Shown here piece after piece: positions 5,377-6,110 of a stretch of DNA of 6,110 bases. Both the position numbers and the translations under genes were made by a program. The DNA is taken from contig DASWEE010000145.1 in the NCBI GenBank assembly GCA_036394915.1, positions 1 through 6,110 on the forward strand, given 5' to 3'. The DNA comes from JACDER01 sp036394915. Its GTDB lineage: Bacteria > Actinomycetota > Thermoleophilia > Gaiellales > Gaiellaceae. Below the pieces are notes generated by a model. That model made no database searches, had not been told where the DNA came from, and saw only the letters and a list, made by a program, of their open reading frames with translations. Within the stretch, counting starts at the first letter, position 1, and each line of letters begins with the position of its first letter.

Positions 5377-6110
5377 ACGCGGCTGCCCTCCTAAGCGCCT
5401 CTGCCCGGGGCCAGGCTTCAGCCTGGCCCCGGTCCCAAACCTCCGCTGCCGCACGCCCAAGCGCCTCTGCCCGGGGCCAGGCTTCAGCCTGGCCCCGGTC
5501 CCAAACCTCCGCTGCCGCACGCCCGAGAGCCTCTGCCCGGGGCCAGGCTTCAGCCTGGCCCCGGCCCCAAAGACCCAAGCGCGTGCTGGTAACGGGCGGC
5601 GCCGGCTTCATCTCCTCCAACTTCATCCGCTATCTGCTGGAGGCGACGCCCCACGAGGTCGTCTCCCTCGACGCGCTCACCTATGCGGGCAACCTCGAGA
5701 ATCTCGCAGACCTGATCTCCCACGAGCGTCTTTCGTTCGTCCACGGCGACGTCCGCGACGCGGAGCTCGTGCGGGAGGTGGTCGGAGCGGTCGACGTGAT
5801 CGTCAACGCCGCGGCCGAGTCGCACGTCGAGAAGTCGATCGCCGAGGGCGGACGCGAGTTCGTGACCACGAACGTCGAGGGCACGCAGATCCTCCTCGAC
5901 GCGATCCGCGAGGCACCGGTCGAGCGCTTCATCCTGATCTCGTCGAGCGAGGTGTACGGAACGGCGCTCACGGCGCCGATGGACGAGGAGCACCCGCTCA
6001 ACCCGCGCAGCCCCTACGCGGCTACGAAGGCCGGGGCCGACCGCCTCGCCTACTCGTACTTCGTCACCTACGGGCTGCCGATCGTGATCGTGCGCCCGTT
6101 CAACAACTAC
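5373..6110 (+). CDS. NAD-dependent nucleotide-sugar 4,6-dehydratase/epimerase, RmlB-like (3' partial)
   Basis: This extended short-chain dehydrogenase acts on a nucleotide sugar. The YAGNLENL segment (104-111) is an RmlB (dTDP-glucose 4,6-dehydratase) hallmark. Other blocks are VLVTGGAGFIS (71-81, NAD binding), GDVRD, NAAAESHVEKSI (145-156), TTNVEGTQILLDA, SSSEVYGTA (190-198), SPYAATK with Tyr215 and Lys219, and RPFNNY at the window's end. The third glycine of TGxxGxxG is Ser81, and the RmlB STDE is SSSE, as in GDP-mannose-dehydratase-like or LegB-like relatives, so the exact reaction is uncertain. The frame starts at ATG 5373, overlapping the glycosyltransferase stop, but residues 8-66 come from a repeat array and have no family counterpart. 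The alternative start GTG 5583 would give a protein beginning exactly at the Rossmann strand, but has no Shine-Dalgarno sequence. The dehydratase identity is much surer than the start. Confidence 0.88.
   Translation, partial: MNAAALLSASARGQASAWPRSQTSAAARPSASARGQASAWPRSQTSAAARPRASARGQASAWPRPQRPKRVLVTGGAGFISSNFIRYLLEATPHEVVSLDALTYAGNLENLADLISHERLSFVHGDVRDAELVREVVGAVDVIVNAAAESHVEKSIAEGGREFVTTNVEGTQILLDAIREAPVERFILISSSEVYGTALTAPMDEEHPLNPRSPYAATKAGADRLAYSYFVTYGLPIVIVRPFNNY
5405..5432. repeat. Palindrome copy 1 (13-bp arms, 2-nt centre)
   Basis: Arms CCGGGGCCAGGCT and AGCCTGGCCCCGG are perfect reverse complements around TC. In RNA this would form a 12-bp stem closed by a UUCA loop. Confidence 0.95.
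5471..5498. repeat. Palindrome copy 2 (13-bp arms, 2-nt centre)
   Basis: This copy is identical in all 28 bases to the one 66 bp upstream. Confidence 0.95.
5537..5564. repeat. Palindrome copy 3 (13-bp arms, 2-nt centre)
   Basis: This copy is identical in all 28 bases to the other two, although its flanks have diverged (GGCCCCAAAG after it instead of GGTCCCAAAC). The palindrome core is therefore the best-conserved part of the unit. Confidence 0.95.

Larger units (their letters stand above)
5393..5576. repeat. Tandem array of three 66-bp palindrome-bearing repeats
   Basis: Unit 1 (5393-5458) and unit 2 (5459-5524) are identical over all 66 bases. Unit 3 (5525-5576) is shortened to 52 bases and differs at a few positions. 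The period is 22 codons, so frame is kept. Each unit holds one long palindrome. The word AAGCGC starts units 1 and 2 and recurs directly after unit 3 (5577-5582), framing the array. In the dehydratase frame the unit reads SASARGQASAWPRSQTSAAARP. The unit has no stop in any of the three forward frames, so an open frame alone does not show that it is translated. It resembles REP/MITE-type palindromic elements; the class is inferred. Confidence 0.92.

Noticed and set aside
5393..5576. CRISPR array.
   Set aside because: The whole 66-bp period is repeated with no unique spacers, and each unit is a long self-palindrome.

Overview
The window is G+C-rich throughout and its genes strongly prefer G or C at third codon positions. 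One gene seems to be read from a leaderless start, and two DUF402/FomD-like genes are present. Together these suggest an actinobacterium, possibly a deep-branching lineage such as Thermoleophilia. The lineage is inferred from style only; no rRNA or marker gene is present.

Layout, left to right. (1) Bases 2-1036 hold a DegT/DnrJ/EryC1/StrS sugar aminotransferase whose first residues lie off the left edge. (2) Bases 1014-3094 hold a drug-efflux module: a TetR-family repressor gene, then a 14-helix DHA2 (EmrB/QacA-type) MFS exporter. Each gene is preceded by a copy of the same 18-bp pseudo-palindrome, which I read as the repressor's operator. (3) Bases 3096-4349 hold a small accessory patch. Two minus-strand DUF402 paralogues, one lacking about 95 internal residues, flank two tiny overlapping plus-strand ORFs: a 44-aa acidic heptad-repeat peptide and a 67-aa basic peptide. 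(4) Bases 4402-6110 hold an ArnC/GtrB-like membrane-anchored family 2 glycosyltransferase, overlapping by ATGA a nucleotide-sugar 4,6-dehydratase/epimerase that runs off the right edge.

The aminotransferase, glycosyltransferase and dehydratase are the usual parts of a pathway that makes a modified (amino)sugar and transfers it, via a polyprenyl phosphate, to a surface glycan. The efflux module and the DUF402 patch sit between them and look like an insertion into, or a fusion beside, that cluster.

The most unusual feature is at 5393-5576. Three copies of a 66-bp unit, two of them identical, each carry a near-perfect palindrome (13-bp arms, 2-nt centre). They lie between the ATGA junction and the Rossmann motif of the dehydratase and are in frame with it. 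This is either an in-frame palindromic insertion that adds about 60 residues to the protein's N-terminus, or an intergenic repeat array with the true start at GTG 5583. The other points worth checking are the matched operator pair, the predicted leaderless repressor promoter inside the end of the upstream gene, the overlapping acidic/basic small-ORF pair, and a 15-bp-stem hairpin where the exporter and a DUF402 gene converge.
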